The translations under genes were made by a program, and so were the position numbers. From CAYJAY01 sp964370715 (GTDB taxonomy: Bacteria; Bacillota; Clostridia; Oscillospirales; Ruminococcaceae): DNA of 64,000 bases. This document shows, one piece after another, positions 45,273 through 53,318 of this stretch. Where the stretch lies: NCBI GenBank assembly GCA_964370715.1, contig CAYJKJ010000001.1, positions 1 to 64,000 of the forward strand, in the 5' to 3' direction. Within the stretch, counting starts at the first letter, position 1, and each line of letters starts with the position of its first letter. Under the pieces are notes generated by a model that saw only the letters and a program-made list of their open reading frames with translations, was not told the origin of the DNA and made no database searches.

Positions 45273-46673
45273 CTATAGCTCCTCCATCTTTATTTCCACT
45301 TCAATATAATGGTCGACATTAAGTTTGGACAATGCCGCTACCGTCTCGACATGGGTCGTTCTTGGGAACATATCCACGGGCACAATCTCGTCTACTTGAT
45401 AGCCCTTTTCGCAAAGTAGCTTTAAGTCTCTAGCCAATGTCGCTGCGTTACACGATACCATGATTATCTTTTTTGGATTAATCGAAACTATCGCTTCTAT
45501 TGTATTTTCGTCGCAACCTTTCCTCGGAGGATCGGTTATAACAACATCTATTTCAATGTTTTTTTGTTTAATCATGTTCGCTACTTCGCCTGCGTCGCCC
45601 TCGAAAAACTCGGCATTTTTCGCTCCCATTGCTTTGGCGTTTTGCTTTGCATCGGCGATAGCTTGCGGAACAATTTCAGCTCCATAAAGATATTTTGCTT
45701 GATCAACAAGCGATAGCCCTATTGTTCCGGCTCCGCAAAAAAGATCAAGAACGGTTTGGTTGCCGTCTAGCCCCGCTAATCTTTTAACCTGTTGGTATAA
45801 AAGCGTTGCAGAACCGTTGTTAATCTGAAAAAATGACAATGGCGAAATTCTGGTTTCAACCCCCGACAGTATATCTGTAATAAACCCTTTTCCGAAAATA
45901 GTTTCACACCGCTCCCCCATAATAACGTTGGTGTTTTGTCGGTTGATGTTTAGCACAACGGTAGAAACGCTTGGGAATTTTTCGACTAGGTTTTTGGCAA
46001 AAAGTTCGCTAAAAGCAAACTTTTCTTTATTAATAACTAAGCACACCATAATTTCGCCGTTATAGTCGCTTTTTCTCAACAGAACATGGCGAACGACACC
46101 GTTTCCATTCGTTTCATCGTAGCATAGGATATTATTTTGATCAAAAAATTCTGCACAAAACAAAGCAATATCGTTGATAATCCCCGGTTGCAAGATGCAA
46201 CCCTTTTTTATTGGCACAATCCTGTGGCTTCTTGGGGCGAAAAAGCCAAAACTTACGTTGTTATCGATTGTTTTAAACGGAAACTGAACCTTGTTTCGAT
46301 ATTCCTCTTCCTTTGGCGAACCGATTATTTGGGATGCTTTTTGTGTTATCCCCCCAATTCTTTCAAGGGAATATGACACAAAATTTTGCTTTTGTTCAAG
46401 CTCTTGCTTATAGGTCATCTGCATAAACGCACAACCGCCACATTTAGTGAACAGCTCACATTTCGGCTCAATTCTGCTTTCACTTTGTTTGACTAACTCT
46501 AAAATTTTCCCAAAACAAAAGCTTTTGTTAACTTTAACGATAAGCGCTTTAACAGTGTCGCCTACAACGGTATACGGCACAAACACAACAAAATCGCCCT
46601 GCTTCCCTATTCCGTTTCCATCGCTCGACATAGCGGTTATTTCAATTTCGATTATTTCATTTTTTTTAAGCAT
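45273..46673 (-). CDS. rlmD: 23S rRNA (uracil-5-)-methyltransferase RlmD/RumA family
   Basis: 466 aa. An N-terminal TRAM domain (residues 1-60) is followed by iron-sulfur cysteines CELFTKCGGC plus a later cysteine. The SAM domain has LDLFCGAGTIGLSL and the catalytic cysteine in IMVSCNAATLARDL. The body ends THVETVAALSKL and continues with a 15-residue tail (NVDHYIEVEIKMEEL) absent from the displaced copy of the 3' end at 43788-43823. In other Clostridia a much longer tail starting this way is common, so this tail looks truncated. CGGAG precedes the ATG. Confidence 0.93.
   Translation of the reverse strand: MLKKNEIIEIEITAMSSDGNGIGKQGDFVVFVPYTVVGDTVKALIVKVNKSFCFGKILELVKQSESRIEPKCELFTKCGGCAFMQMTYKQELEQKQNFVSYSLERIGGITQKASQIIGSPKEEEYRNKVQFPFKTIDNNVSFGFFAPRSHRIVPIKKGCILQPGIINDIALFCAEFFDQNNILCYDETNGNGVVRHVLLRKSDYNGEIMVCLVINKEKFAFSELFAKNLVEKFPSVSTVVLNINRQNTNVIMGERCETIFGKGFITDILSGVETRISPLSFFQINNGSATLLYQQVKRLAGLDGNQTVLDLFCGAGTIGLSLVDQAKYLYGAEIVPQAIADAKQNAKAMGAKNAEFFEGDAGEVANMIKQKNIEIDVVITDPPRKGCDENTIEAIVSINPKKIIMVSCNAATLARDLKLLCEKGYQVDEIVPVDMFPRTTHVETVAALSKLNVDHYIEVEIKMEEL
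45321..45350. repeat. Direct repeat inside the rlmD 3' end (att-like)
   Basis: Matches 43791-43820 at 26 of 30 positions, in the same orientation, 1.53 kb apart; the first 15 bases are identical. The two copies bracket the GTPase gene. Confidence 0.65.
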
Positions 46674-46887
46674 CGGTTCTCCGTTTTGTTAGTTGTATTT
46701 TTTAAACATATCAAAGCAATGATTTCCAATAGATCTGTAAATTAAAGATTATAAACTTATTTTAAATATTTATCGCTCAAAACGCAAGTATATCAAGTAA
46801 ATTAAATATAAATTTATTTTCTTTTTGATTTATAGCCTAACCAACAGTTTGTTTAAAAATCTTTCAAAAATATTATACGGAATATTC

Positions 46888-46915
46888 TTGACATAAACTG
46901 TTTTTAAAGTATAAT
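46888..46915 (+). promoter_or_regulatory. Promoter of nrdDG
   Basis: TTGACA (46888-46893), 16-bp spacer, TATAAT (46910-46915). The start of transcription would be near 46922, just before the NrdR box. The rest of the 46674-46887 gap shows no ORF or recognisable RNA. Confidence 0.8.
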
Positions 46916-46930
46916 AGAAACTACGAAAAA

Positions 46931-46946
46931 ACACAATATATAGTGT
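46931..46946 (+). promoter_or_regulatory. NrdR box
   Basis: ACACAATATATAGTGT is a full match to the palindromic NrdR box of ribonucleotide reductase operons. A weaker copy (9 of 16 positions) begins 30 bp downstream at 46961, a spacing of about three helical turns as in other NrdR sites. Confidence 0.85.
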
Positions 46947-47027
46947 TTGGCTCAAATCCAAACAACAATATGCTGTTTTGTTAGTTTAATACTAAACAAT
47001 TAATAAATTTGTCAGGGGTAGTTAAAA

Positions 47028-49385
47028 ATGCAGAAAATCAAAAAAATTAAAAAAAGAGACGGAAGATATGTTGAATTTAATATAGATAAAATAGCGGAAG
47101 CTATATATAAAGCTGCGCAGGTTTTGGGCGGCAACGACTACGAAATGGCTTTATTGCTTGCTAAAGAAGCCGAGAAACATCTTATTGACGATCTAAATGT
47201 AACAACCCCGACTGTTGAAGAAATTCAAGATACCGTAGAGAAAATTCTTATCGAAAACGGACACGCAAGAACCGCAAAAGAATTTATACTTTATCGAGCC
47301 GAGAGAACTCGTATTCGAGAGATGAATACAAGGCTCATGAAGATATATGAGGATCTAACGTTTAAAGACGCAAAGGAAAACGACATCAAACGAGAAAACG
47401 CCAACATAGACGGCGACACCGCTATGGGAACGATGCTCAAATACGGTTCGGAGGGTGCAAAGCAGTTCTACGAGATGTTTGTTCTTAATCCCAAACATTC
47501 CAAAGCGCATATCGAGGGCGATATCCATATCCATGATTTGGATTTTTTAACGTTAACAACAACCTGTTGTCAAATAGATATCGAAAAACTTTTTAAAGAT
47601 GGGTTCTCTACCGGACATGGTTTTTTGCGAGAGCCTAACGACATAATGAGCTATTCCGCATTGGCGTGTATCGCTATCCAATCAAACCAAAATGACCAAC
47701 ACGGCGGACAAAGCATACCGAATTTAGACTACGGTATGGCAAACGGAATAAGAAAAACTTATAAAAAGCTATATATAACAAACGTAGGTAAGATTATAAA
47801 TATCCTCCATAATGTTGACGACGGCGTAGCTAAGACAAAATTAATGTTAAAAGAGATTGAAAAAGATTATGAAGTTTGCCCCGTAATGGCTAACGACAAC
47901 GATTATATGGAAAAAGAAAAAGAACCTCTCGCCAAACTTCTTGGAAAACAACCCCAAGACGATGAAGTTAAGCTCATTCAAGAAAGAGCGAAAAAATACG
48001 CCGATTCCGAGATAGAGCGAATCGCCTATCAAGCGATGGAAGCGTTTGTCCACAATCTTAACACAATGCATTCAAGAGCCGGAGCGCAGATACCTTTTTC
48101 CTCGATAAACTACGGAACCGACGTTTCTATGGAGGGACGGCTCATTACTAAAAGCATACTACTTGCTATGGAGGCAGGGCTTGGAAACGGCGAAACCCCT
48201 ATATTTCCTATTAATATATTTAAAGTCAAAGAAGGTATAAACTTTAATCCAGGCGATTTGAACTATGATCTTTTTAAACTTGCTTGCAAAGTTTCCGCAA
48301 AAAGACTTTTCCCAAATTTCTCATTCTTGGATGCTCCTTTTAACCTTAAATTCTACAACGAAAACGACCCCAACACCGAAGTAGCGTATATGGGTTGCCG
48401 AACGAGAGTTATGGCTAACGTTCATGACGAAACAAGGCAGGTTGTCGGAGGCAGAGGAAACTTGAGCTTTACCTCTATTAACCTACCTCGTTTGGCGATA
48501 AAAGCGGGCGGTAATGTTGATGTGTTTTTTGAAGATTTGGGAAGAAATCTCGATCTAGTTATAGAGCAACTTATGGAACGATACAACATTCAAGCAAAGA
48601 AAAAAGTCAAGAATTTTCCGTTTCTTATGGGACAAGGGATCTGGCTTGATAGCGACAAACTTTCTCCCGAGGATAACATAGGCGAAATATTGAAACACGG
48701 AACGTTGACAATCGGATTTATCGGGCTTGCGGAAGCGCTCAAATCATTAATAGGCGCCCACCATGGCGAATCGAAAGAAGCGCAAAACCTAGGGCTTGAT
48801 ATTATAGGCTATATGCGGAAAAAAGCAGACGATGCCGCCGCATTAACTAAGTTTAACTACAGCCTAATTGCGACGCCGGCGGAGGGGCTTTCCGGACGTT
48901 TTGTCAGAATGGACAGAGAAAAATTCGGAGTTATCGAGGGAGTTACCGATAAGGATTACTATACAAATTCTTTCCATATTCCGGTATACTACGATATTTC
49001 TGCTTTTGATAAAATAAAGTTGGAAGCTCCATACCATAACTTGACAAACGCAGGGCATATCTCGTATGTCGAACTGGATGGCGATCCTATTAAAAATTTA
49101 GATGCATTTGAAAAAGTCGTCAGATGTATGAAAGAGAGCGGGGTCGGCTACGGCTCAATAAACCACCCTGTTGACCGAGATCCCGTTTGCGGATATACCG
49201 GCGTTATAGATAACGAATGCCCAAAATGTGGTAGAACAGAGGCGGATGGGAAAGGCGAATTTGAGCGAATAAGAAGAATAACCGGCTACTTGGTAGGAAC
49301 TGTAGATAGATTTAACAATGCAAAAAGAACGGAAGAAAGAGATAGGGTTAAACATTTTGTCGGTGGGCAGTTGGAGGAATTATAA
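47028..49385 (+). CDS. nrdD: Anaerobic (class III) ribonucleoside-triphosphate reductase
   Basis: 785 aa. An N-terminal ATP-cone (about residues 5-95) senses ATP/dATP. The catalytic barrel is followed by a C-terminal zinc site (CGYTGVIDNECPKCG) and the glycyl-radical site RRITGY with G753. It makes dNTPs from NTPs without oxygen, using the activase NrdG. AGGGG precedes the ATG. It is controlled by the NrdR box at 46931-46946. Confidence 0.97.
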   Translation: MQKIKKIKKRDGRYVEFNIDKIAEAIYKAAQVLGGNDYEMALLLAKEAEKHLIDDLNVTTPTVEEIQDTVEKILIENGHARTAKEFILYRAERTRIREMNTRLMKIYEDLTFKDAKENDIKRENANIDGDTAMGTMLKYGSEGAKQFYEMFVLNPKHSKAHIEGDIHIHDLDFLTLTTTCCQIDIEKLFKDGFSTGHGFLREPNDIMSYSALACIAIQSNQNDQHGGQSIPNLDYGMANGIRKTYKKLYITNVGKIINILHNVDDGVAKTKLMLKEIEKDYEVCPVMANDNDYMEKEKEPLAKLLGKQPQDDEVKLIQERAKKYADSEIERIAYQAMEAFVHNLNTMHSRAGAQIPFSSINYGTDVSMEGRLITKSILLAMEAGLGNGETPIFPINIFKVKEGINFNPGDLNYDLFKLACKVSAKRLFPNFSFLDAPFNLKFYNENDPNTEVAYMGCRTRVMANVHDETRQVVGGRGNLSFTSINLPRLAIKAGGNVDVFFEDLGRNLDLVIEQLMERYNIQAKKKVKNFPFLMGQGIWLDSDKLSPEDNIGEILKHGTLTIGFIGLAEALKSLIGAHHGESKEAQNLGLDIIGYMRKKADDAAALTKFNYSLIATPAEGLSGRFVRMDREKFGVIEGVTDKDYYTNSFHIPVYYDISAFDKIKLEAPYHNLTNAGHISYVELDGDPIKNLDAFEKVVRCMKESGVGYGSINHPVDRDPVCGYTGVIDNECPKCGRTEADGKGEFERIRRITGYLVGTVDRFNNAKRTEERDRVKHFVGGQLEEL

Positions 49386-49911
49386 AAAAAAGGACTTAAT
49401 CGAAACGGGTGTTTTTCTTTGTATTGCCGGTATTGTTCGGGAATCTATTGTTGATGGACCCGGATTGAGGTTGACGGTTTTTGCGCAAGGTTGCCCCCAT
49501 AACTGTATTGGTTGCCATAATTCTCAGACACATTCGTTTGACGGCGGAAAATCTTGTGACATAGGAAAAATACTAAGCGAGATAGACGGCAACCCGCTTT
49601 TGGATGGAGTGACGTTTAGCGGTGGCGAGCCTGTTTGCCAGAGCAAGGGGTTTTGCTTTTTGGCTAAAGAGATAAAGAAAAGAGGGCTGAATATTGTTTT
49701 GTATTCCGGCTACACTCTAGAAGAGCTTACCGAGAAAGCAAAATCCGACGGCGATTTAGACGAACTTTTAAGAACTATCGACTATCTTGTTGACGGACGA
49801 TTTGTTTTAGAGCAAAAAGATTTGACGCTTCCGTTTAGAGGTAGCAAAAACCAACGATTTATCGATATGGTAGCAACAAGGGAAAAACAGATCATCGTGT
49901 TGGCGAAATAG
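49318..49911 (+). CDS. nrdG: Anaerobic ribonucleotide reductase activating protein (radical SAM)
   Basis: Up to 197 aa. It generates the glycyl radical of NrdD. The radical-SAM motif is CPHNCIGC, and GVTFSGGEPVCQ follows. Homology to NrdG starts at about residue 36 (IAGIVRESIVDGPG). The only in-frame ATG lies inside nrdD, 68 bp before its end and without a ribosome binding site. GTG (49363), TTG, or a rare ATC (49399, with AAAGGAC) are alternatives. The exact start is therefore uncertain. Confidence 0.9.
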   Translation: MQKERKKEIGLNILSVGSWRNYKKKDLIETGVFLCIAGIVRESIVDGPGLRLTVFAQGCPHNCIGCHNSQTHSFDGGKSCDIGKILSEIDGNPLLDGVTFSGGEPVCQSKGFCFLAKEIKKRGLNIVLYSGYTLEELTEKAKSDGDLDELLRTIDYLVDGRFVLEQKDLTLPFRGSKNQRFIDMVATREKQIIVLAK

Positions 49912-49936
49912 CCAGCAAGAAGCCACAATAATATAC

Positions 49937-49997
49937 AATCGCCTTGTGTTGGCAGTATCTATGCAGATGCGTAGAATACCGTTAACACAAGGCGATT
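49937..49997 (+). terminator. Terminator after nrdDG
   Basis: 14-bp arms AATCGCCTTGTGTT (49937-49950) and AACACAAGGCGATT (49984-49997) around a partly self-complementary 33-nt centre, then AACTTTTTAT. Confidence 0.75.
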
Positions 49998-50029
49998 TAA
50001 CTTTTTATAAAAATAATTTTGATTGCCTA

Positions 50030-50058
50030 TTGACAATATCGATATTCGATGTTAGAAT
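50030..50058 (+). promoter_or_regulatory. Promoter of the PadR/DUF2812 operon with operator in the spacer
   Basis: TTGACA (50030-50035), 17-bp spacer, TAGAAT (50053-50058). The spacer is filled by ATATCGATATTCGAT (50036-50050), a candidate operator for the regulator encoded downstream. Confidence 0.75.
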
Positions 50059-50072
50059 ACCGACATAAGCTT

Positions 50073-50089
50073 ATATCGAATATCGATAT
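50073..50089 (+). promoter_or_regulatory. Second TATCGA operator, before the padR start codon
   Basis: ATATCGAATATCGATAT is the reverse complement of the first site extended by two bases. It lies between the promoter and the GGAGG of the regulator gene. Two matching sites around a promoter suggest autoregulation. Confidence 0.65.
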
Positions 50090-50102
50090 TTGGAGGAACA
50101 GT

Positions 50103-50420
50103 ATGCCAAGAGAAAAATTCAGCACGCTAACCGAGCAGATGTTTTATATTCTTGTTTCCCTAACCGAAGAACAAAGCGGTGTAGACATTATGCGCAAAGT
50201 TGAAGAGATAACAAGCGGTCGGGTTAAGGTTGGCGCCGGCACGCTCTATACCCTTCTTGAAAGCTTTCTTAAAACCGATATGATTAAAGAGACTTCGGTC
50301 GAGGGGCGAAAACGAAACTATATTATAACGGAACTCGGGATAAAAACCCTTAAAGATGAGAAACAAAGGCTTGAAACGCTTGTCGAGGATTTTAATAATT
50401 ATTTCAAAGGAGCTAAATAA
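50103..50420 (+). CDS. PadR-family transcriptional regulator
   Basis: 105 aa from the ATG preceded by GGAGG seven bases away (a longer in-frame start lacks a site). It is a winged-helix protein: LTEQMFYILVSLTEEQSGVDIMRKVEEI, GRVKVGAGTLYTLLESF, and RKRNYIITELG wing. It belongs to the short group usually paired with DUF2812 membrane proteins. It is likely to repress its own operon through the two TATCGA sites. Confidence 0.92.
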   Translation: MPREKFSTLTEQMFYILVSLTEEQSGVDIMRKVEEITSGRVKVGAGTLYTLLESFLKTDMIKETSVEGRKRNYIITELGIKTLKDEKQRLETLVEDFNNYFKGAK

Positions 50421-50421
50421 C

Positions 50422-51831
50422 ATGAAAACTGTTAAACGCGAATTTTTTGATAACCATCTTTTTTATGATTCAACCGGTATACAAGACCACCTTTCCGAAA
50501 TGGCGAAAAATGGTTGGATATTTGAAAAAGCAACATCGTTTTATTGGCAGTATCGAAAAGGCGAACCTCAAGATCTTCAATATACCGTGACATATTTCCA
50601 TGAAGCTTCCGAATTTAACCCCTACCCCACCGACAACCAAAGCACGTTTTTGGAGTATTGCGAAAGTTCGGGTTGGAACTTTGTTGCGCAGCTTGCCCAG
50701 ATGCAGATCTTTTGTTCAACCCAACCTAATCCAACCCCTATAGAGACGGATGATAAGTTAAAACTAAAATCGATCCATCGTTCGATGAAAAAGAATTTTT
50801 TACCATCTCAAATTTTAATTCTAGTTCTAGCAATTTCTCAGTTGTTGATGAGGGTATATGATTATTTTAATCGACCTCTTTATCTCCTTTCCGACTATAC
50901 CTCCCTTTTGGTATCTTTACTGTTTTTAGTTTTGGGAGCATACACAATTTATATAATTGCCGGATACTACAATTGGCAAAAGAGAGCAAGGAAATCATTA
51001 GATAATGGCGGAGATATTCCAAGACCACGCAACAGCTCATATTTAAGGTTTGCCGTTTTGTTATTCGCATTATCTATTCTATTAATATGGTGTGTCGTGG
51101 CAACACAAACATTTTCTTATATGTTTATTGTAGGATATCTTGCGTTCATGGTCTTTTTGTTTGTGCTAAGTTTTAGCGTGAAGAACTTTTTAAAGAAAAA
51201 GAAAGTTAGTGCGAAAAAAAGCCGTTTTATTGTTTTAGTGATACTACCGATAATATTGACAATTGTGATTATAAATTTCGTTTTTTTACTCATAATGACT
51301 GAAGTAAGCTTTTTTCAACAAAAGCCTGTCGAAGTTATTCCCTCAGACACTCAAGAAGGGCGTGTATTTGAGTTTGAAGTGTACAAAGACGACATTCCAA
51401 TTAAGTTAGAAGACTTCACCGAAATAACAGACACAACATATTCCTATGAACTTATCGAACAAACTGAAACTTTTATTTTAAAAGTAACCCATGCCTCGCA
51501 AAATGGTGGCTTTACTACAGAATCGATAAAAGAATTTCAATATAAAATAGTCGATGTAAAGATTCCGTTTTTTTATGAAGTTGCTTTAAACGACTTTATC
51601 GAAAGATTTCACTATGAACAGGATGTTGATATAGAGTTTAGAAGAGTGTATAAAGAAGTTTCAATACCGGAGTTTTGCGCAAACAAGGTCTATCAACTGC
51701 ACCGAGGAGATGAACCGATAGGCAACGATTTTATTGTGTGTTATGACGACAAGATAGTTGATGTGTATTTTGACTTTGATGTAACAAAAGATGAGATAGC
51801 AAGGCTTTCGGAAAAACTTTTGTCGTTGTAG
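50422..51831 (+). CDS. DUF2812 domain-containing membrane protein
   Basis: 469 aa from the ATG preceded by AAAGGAG, one base after the PadR gene. Residues 1-130 form a DUF2812 domain (FFDNHLFYDSTGIQDHLSEMAKNGW, YCESSGWNFVA). Four membrane segments follow at about residues 143-285, then an extracytoplasmic domain of about 165 residues. Such proteins accompany PadR regulators in Firmicutes; their role is unknown but often proposed to be sensing or stress-related. Confidence 0.85.
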   Translation: MKTVKREFFDNHLFYDSTGIQDHLSEMAKNGWIFEKATSFYWQYRKGEPQDLQYTVTYFHEASEFNPYPTDNQSTFLEYCESSGWNFVAQLAQMQIFCSTQPNPTPIETDDKLKLKSIHRSMKKNFLPSQILILVLAISQLLMRVYDYFNRPLYLLSDYTSLLVSLLFLVLGAYTIYIIAGYYNWQKRARKSLDNGGDIPRPRNSSYLRFAVLLFALSILLIWCVVATQTFSYMFIVGYLAFMVFLFVLSFSVKNFLKKKKVSAKKSRFIVLVILPIILTIVIINFVFLLIMTEVSFFQQKPVEVIPSDTQEGRVFEFEVYKDDIPIKLEDFTEITDTTYSYELIEQTETFILKVTHASQNGGFTTESIKEFQYKIVDVKIPFFYEVALNDFIERFHYEQDVDIEFRRVYKEVSIPEFCANKVYQLHRGDEPIGNDFIVCYDDKIVDVYFDFDVTKDEIARLSEKLLSL

Positions 51832-51867
51832 TATATTGTTTGGGAGTGGATAAATAAATTTGATTTA

Positions 51868-51909
51868 GATCTCTCCCCCGCCAAAGGCGCTAACTTCGGC
51901 GAGGGAGAT
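51868..51909. repeat. Imperfect hairpin before the tandem repeat
   Basis: ATCTCTCCCCCGCC and GGCGAGGGAGAT pair imperfectly around AAAGGCGCTAACTTC. Together with the tandem unit at 51910-52152 it fills the gap between the DUF2812 gene and the toxin-antitoxin pair. Confidence 0.5.
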
Positions 51910-52152
51910 ATAAATAATCCGCAGGATTAATTTATATTGCGCATCTGCCTTTGGCAGGCGCATTTAGATTTTAAGACGCCGTGGAAGAACCACATGGCGA
52001 ATTTAATATAATATTTGGGACAAATATTATATAAATAATCCGCAGGATTATTTATATTGCGCATCTGCCTTTGGCAGGCGCATTTAGATTTTAAGACGCC
52101 GTGGCAGAGCCACATGGCGAATTTAATATAATATTTGGGACAAATATTATAT
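51910..52152. repeat. Tandem 120-bp structured repeat, two copies
   Basis: Two copies, starting at 51910 and 52031, differ at two bases and one indel. Each has a hairpin AATAATCC/GGATTATT, then an outer arm TTATATT/AATATAA. Inside the arm are two stems (CTGCC-TTT-GGCAG with a flanking GCGC clamp, and GTGG/CCAC with a CGCC/GGCG clamp). AATATTTG/CAAATATT follows. Both substitutions fall opposite each other in the GTGG/CCAC stem, turning an A-A mismatch into a C-G pair. Confidence 0.85.
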
Positions 52153-52199
52153 TAAAAACCACATCAACGCAAATGTCCACACCCATTGTATTATTTTGG

Positions 52200-52227
52200 T
52201 TGAATAAAATTTTTAATAGTGTATAAT
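52200..52227 (+). promoter_or_regulatory. Promoter of the MntA/HepT pair
   Basis: TTGAAT (52200-52205), 16-bp spacer, TATAAT (52222-52227), 40 bp before the MntA gene. Confidence 0.65.
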
Positions 52228-52266
52228 AAATATATCGTATAAAGTTTTAAAGCATAGGGTAACTAT

Positions 52267-52575
52267 ATGAATTATTCTATTTATGAAATACAAAACAAGG
52301 TTATGCCGATAGCGCAAAAATATAATATATCAGAAATCTATCTTTTCGGCTCTTACGCAAGAAACGAGGCAAACGAAAAAAGCGATGTTGATTTAGCTAT
52401 TAATTCAAATTCGATACATGGACTTTTGCAATTAATCAGCTTTAAGAACGATATTAAAGAAGCGTTATCTTTGCCCGTTGACGTTCTAACGCTCCGAGCT
52501 ATTGAACAAGAGAAAAACAATCCTCTTAAAAAAGATTTTTTTGAAAATTTTTTAAACGAAAGGATACGTCTTTAA
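52267..52575 (+). CDS. MNT-type nucleotidyltransferase antitoxin (MntA-like)
   Basis: 102 aa minimal nucleotidyltransferase. The GSX10DXD motif is exact: G28-S29, D40 and D42 (FGSYARNEANEKSDVDLA). In the characterised HepT/MntA systems this protein AMPylates the HEPN toxin on a tyrosine and silences it. AGGGTAAC precedes the ATG. Its stop overlaps the next start by one base. Confidence 0.88.
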   Translation: MNYSIYEIQNKVMPIAQKYNISEIYLFGSYARNEANEKSDVDLAINSNSIHGLLQLISFKNDIKEALSLPVDVLTLRAIEQEKNNPLKKDFFENFLNERIRL

Positions 52576-52916
52576 TGTCTGATAGAAATGTTCTTGAGTA
52601 TATTATTAAATATTGCGATGATGTTGAAACAACTATTAAACGATTTGGAGATGGTCTTTCAGTTTTTGAAAACGATGTGGATTATAAAAATTCTATATCT
52701 ATGAGCATTATGCAGATAGGCGAGCTTACAACTCACCTTACAGAAGAATTTAAAAAAGAAACGTCAAAAGATATTCCGTGGAATTTAATTAAAGCTATGC
52801 GAAATCATTATGCACATGGATATTTTTATATGGATAATAAAGAAATTTTTGAAACTGCTGTTGTTGATATCCCGAACTTGAAAGAAAAATGTCTTGAAAT
52901 TTTGAAAAATATTTAA
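52575..52916 (+). CDS. HEPN-domain RNase toxin (HepT-like, DUF86)
   Basis: 113 aa all-helical protein. The RX4HXY motif is exact: R76, H81 and Y83 (MRNHYAHGYFYMD), the site of RNase activity and of tyrosine AMPylation in known HepT proteins. It overlaps the MntA gene by one base (TAATG). Together they form a type VII-like toxin-antitoxin pair, often found next to repeats or mobile regions. Confidence 0.9.
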   Translation: MSDRNVLEYIIKYCDDVETTIKRFGDGLSVFENDVDYKNSISMSIMQIGELTTHLTEEFKKETSKDIPWNLIKAMRNHYAHGYFYMDNKEIFETAVVDIPNLKEKCLEILKNI

Positions 52917-52933
52917 CATGAGGATAAAACTTT

Positions 52934-53170
52934 ATGAAAAAAATTGTAGCAGGTATAGGCTTTGAAATAACCGGGCTTATGATGGTTTTGTTCTCGTCTT
53001 TAAACGCAACTATAGGTATGGAAAAAACGACAGAATGGAACACGGAACTCGGAAGATATTGGCAAACGGTCTTTGATTTGGGGTTGTTTCCGATTTATTT
53101 GCTGGGCGTTGTTCTGCTTATCTCCGGCATAGCATTTTCATTATGGGGAGTTTTTTCTAAAAAAGATTAG
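52934..53170 (+). CDS. Small membrane protein, function unknown
   Basis: 78 aa with two hydrophobic segments (about residues 6-25 and 50-73) and a Trp-rich loop (TTEWNTELGRYWQTVFDLG). GAGGAT precedes the ATG. It lies 17 bp after the HepT-like gene and may share its transcript. I do not recognise a family. Confidence 0.6.
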   Translation: MKKIVAGIGFEITGLMMVLFSSLNATIGMEKTTEWNTELGRYWQTVFDLGLFPIYLLGVVLLISGIAFSLWGVFSKKD

Positions 53171-53266
53171 AACAAAGAGATATCGGAAAATTATCAAGAA
53201 ATTGTCCTAGATTTTTTACTTGCCGAAACGTTAAACCCATGATATAAGTTGAAAACCAGCAAAATG

Positions 53267-53315
53267 TACCGACCCCAAAAAGTTAGTTTCTAAGTCTAAC
53301 TTTTTGGGGTCGGTA
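53267..53315. terminator. Strong bidirectional terminator
   Basis: Perfect 20-bp arms (53267-53286 and 53296-53315) around a 9-nt loop, with A/T tracts on both sides, between convergent genes. Confidence 0.9.
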
Positions 53316-53318
53316 TTT

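Noticed and set aside
51927..52115. 62-aa reading frame on the minus strand with an internal protein repeat
   Set aside because: The repetition only mirrors the 120-bp DNA repeat; no ribosome binding site and no protein-like conservation between copies.
51910..52152. CRISPR array
   Set aside because: Only two units, with no separate unique spacers; the units are self-complementary at several places and 120 bp long.
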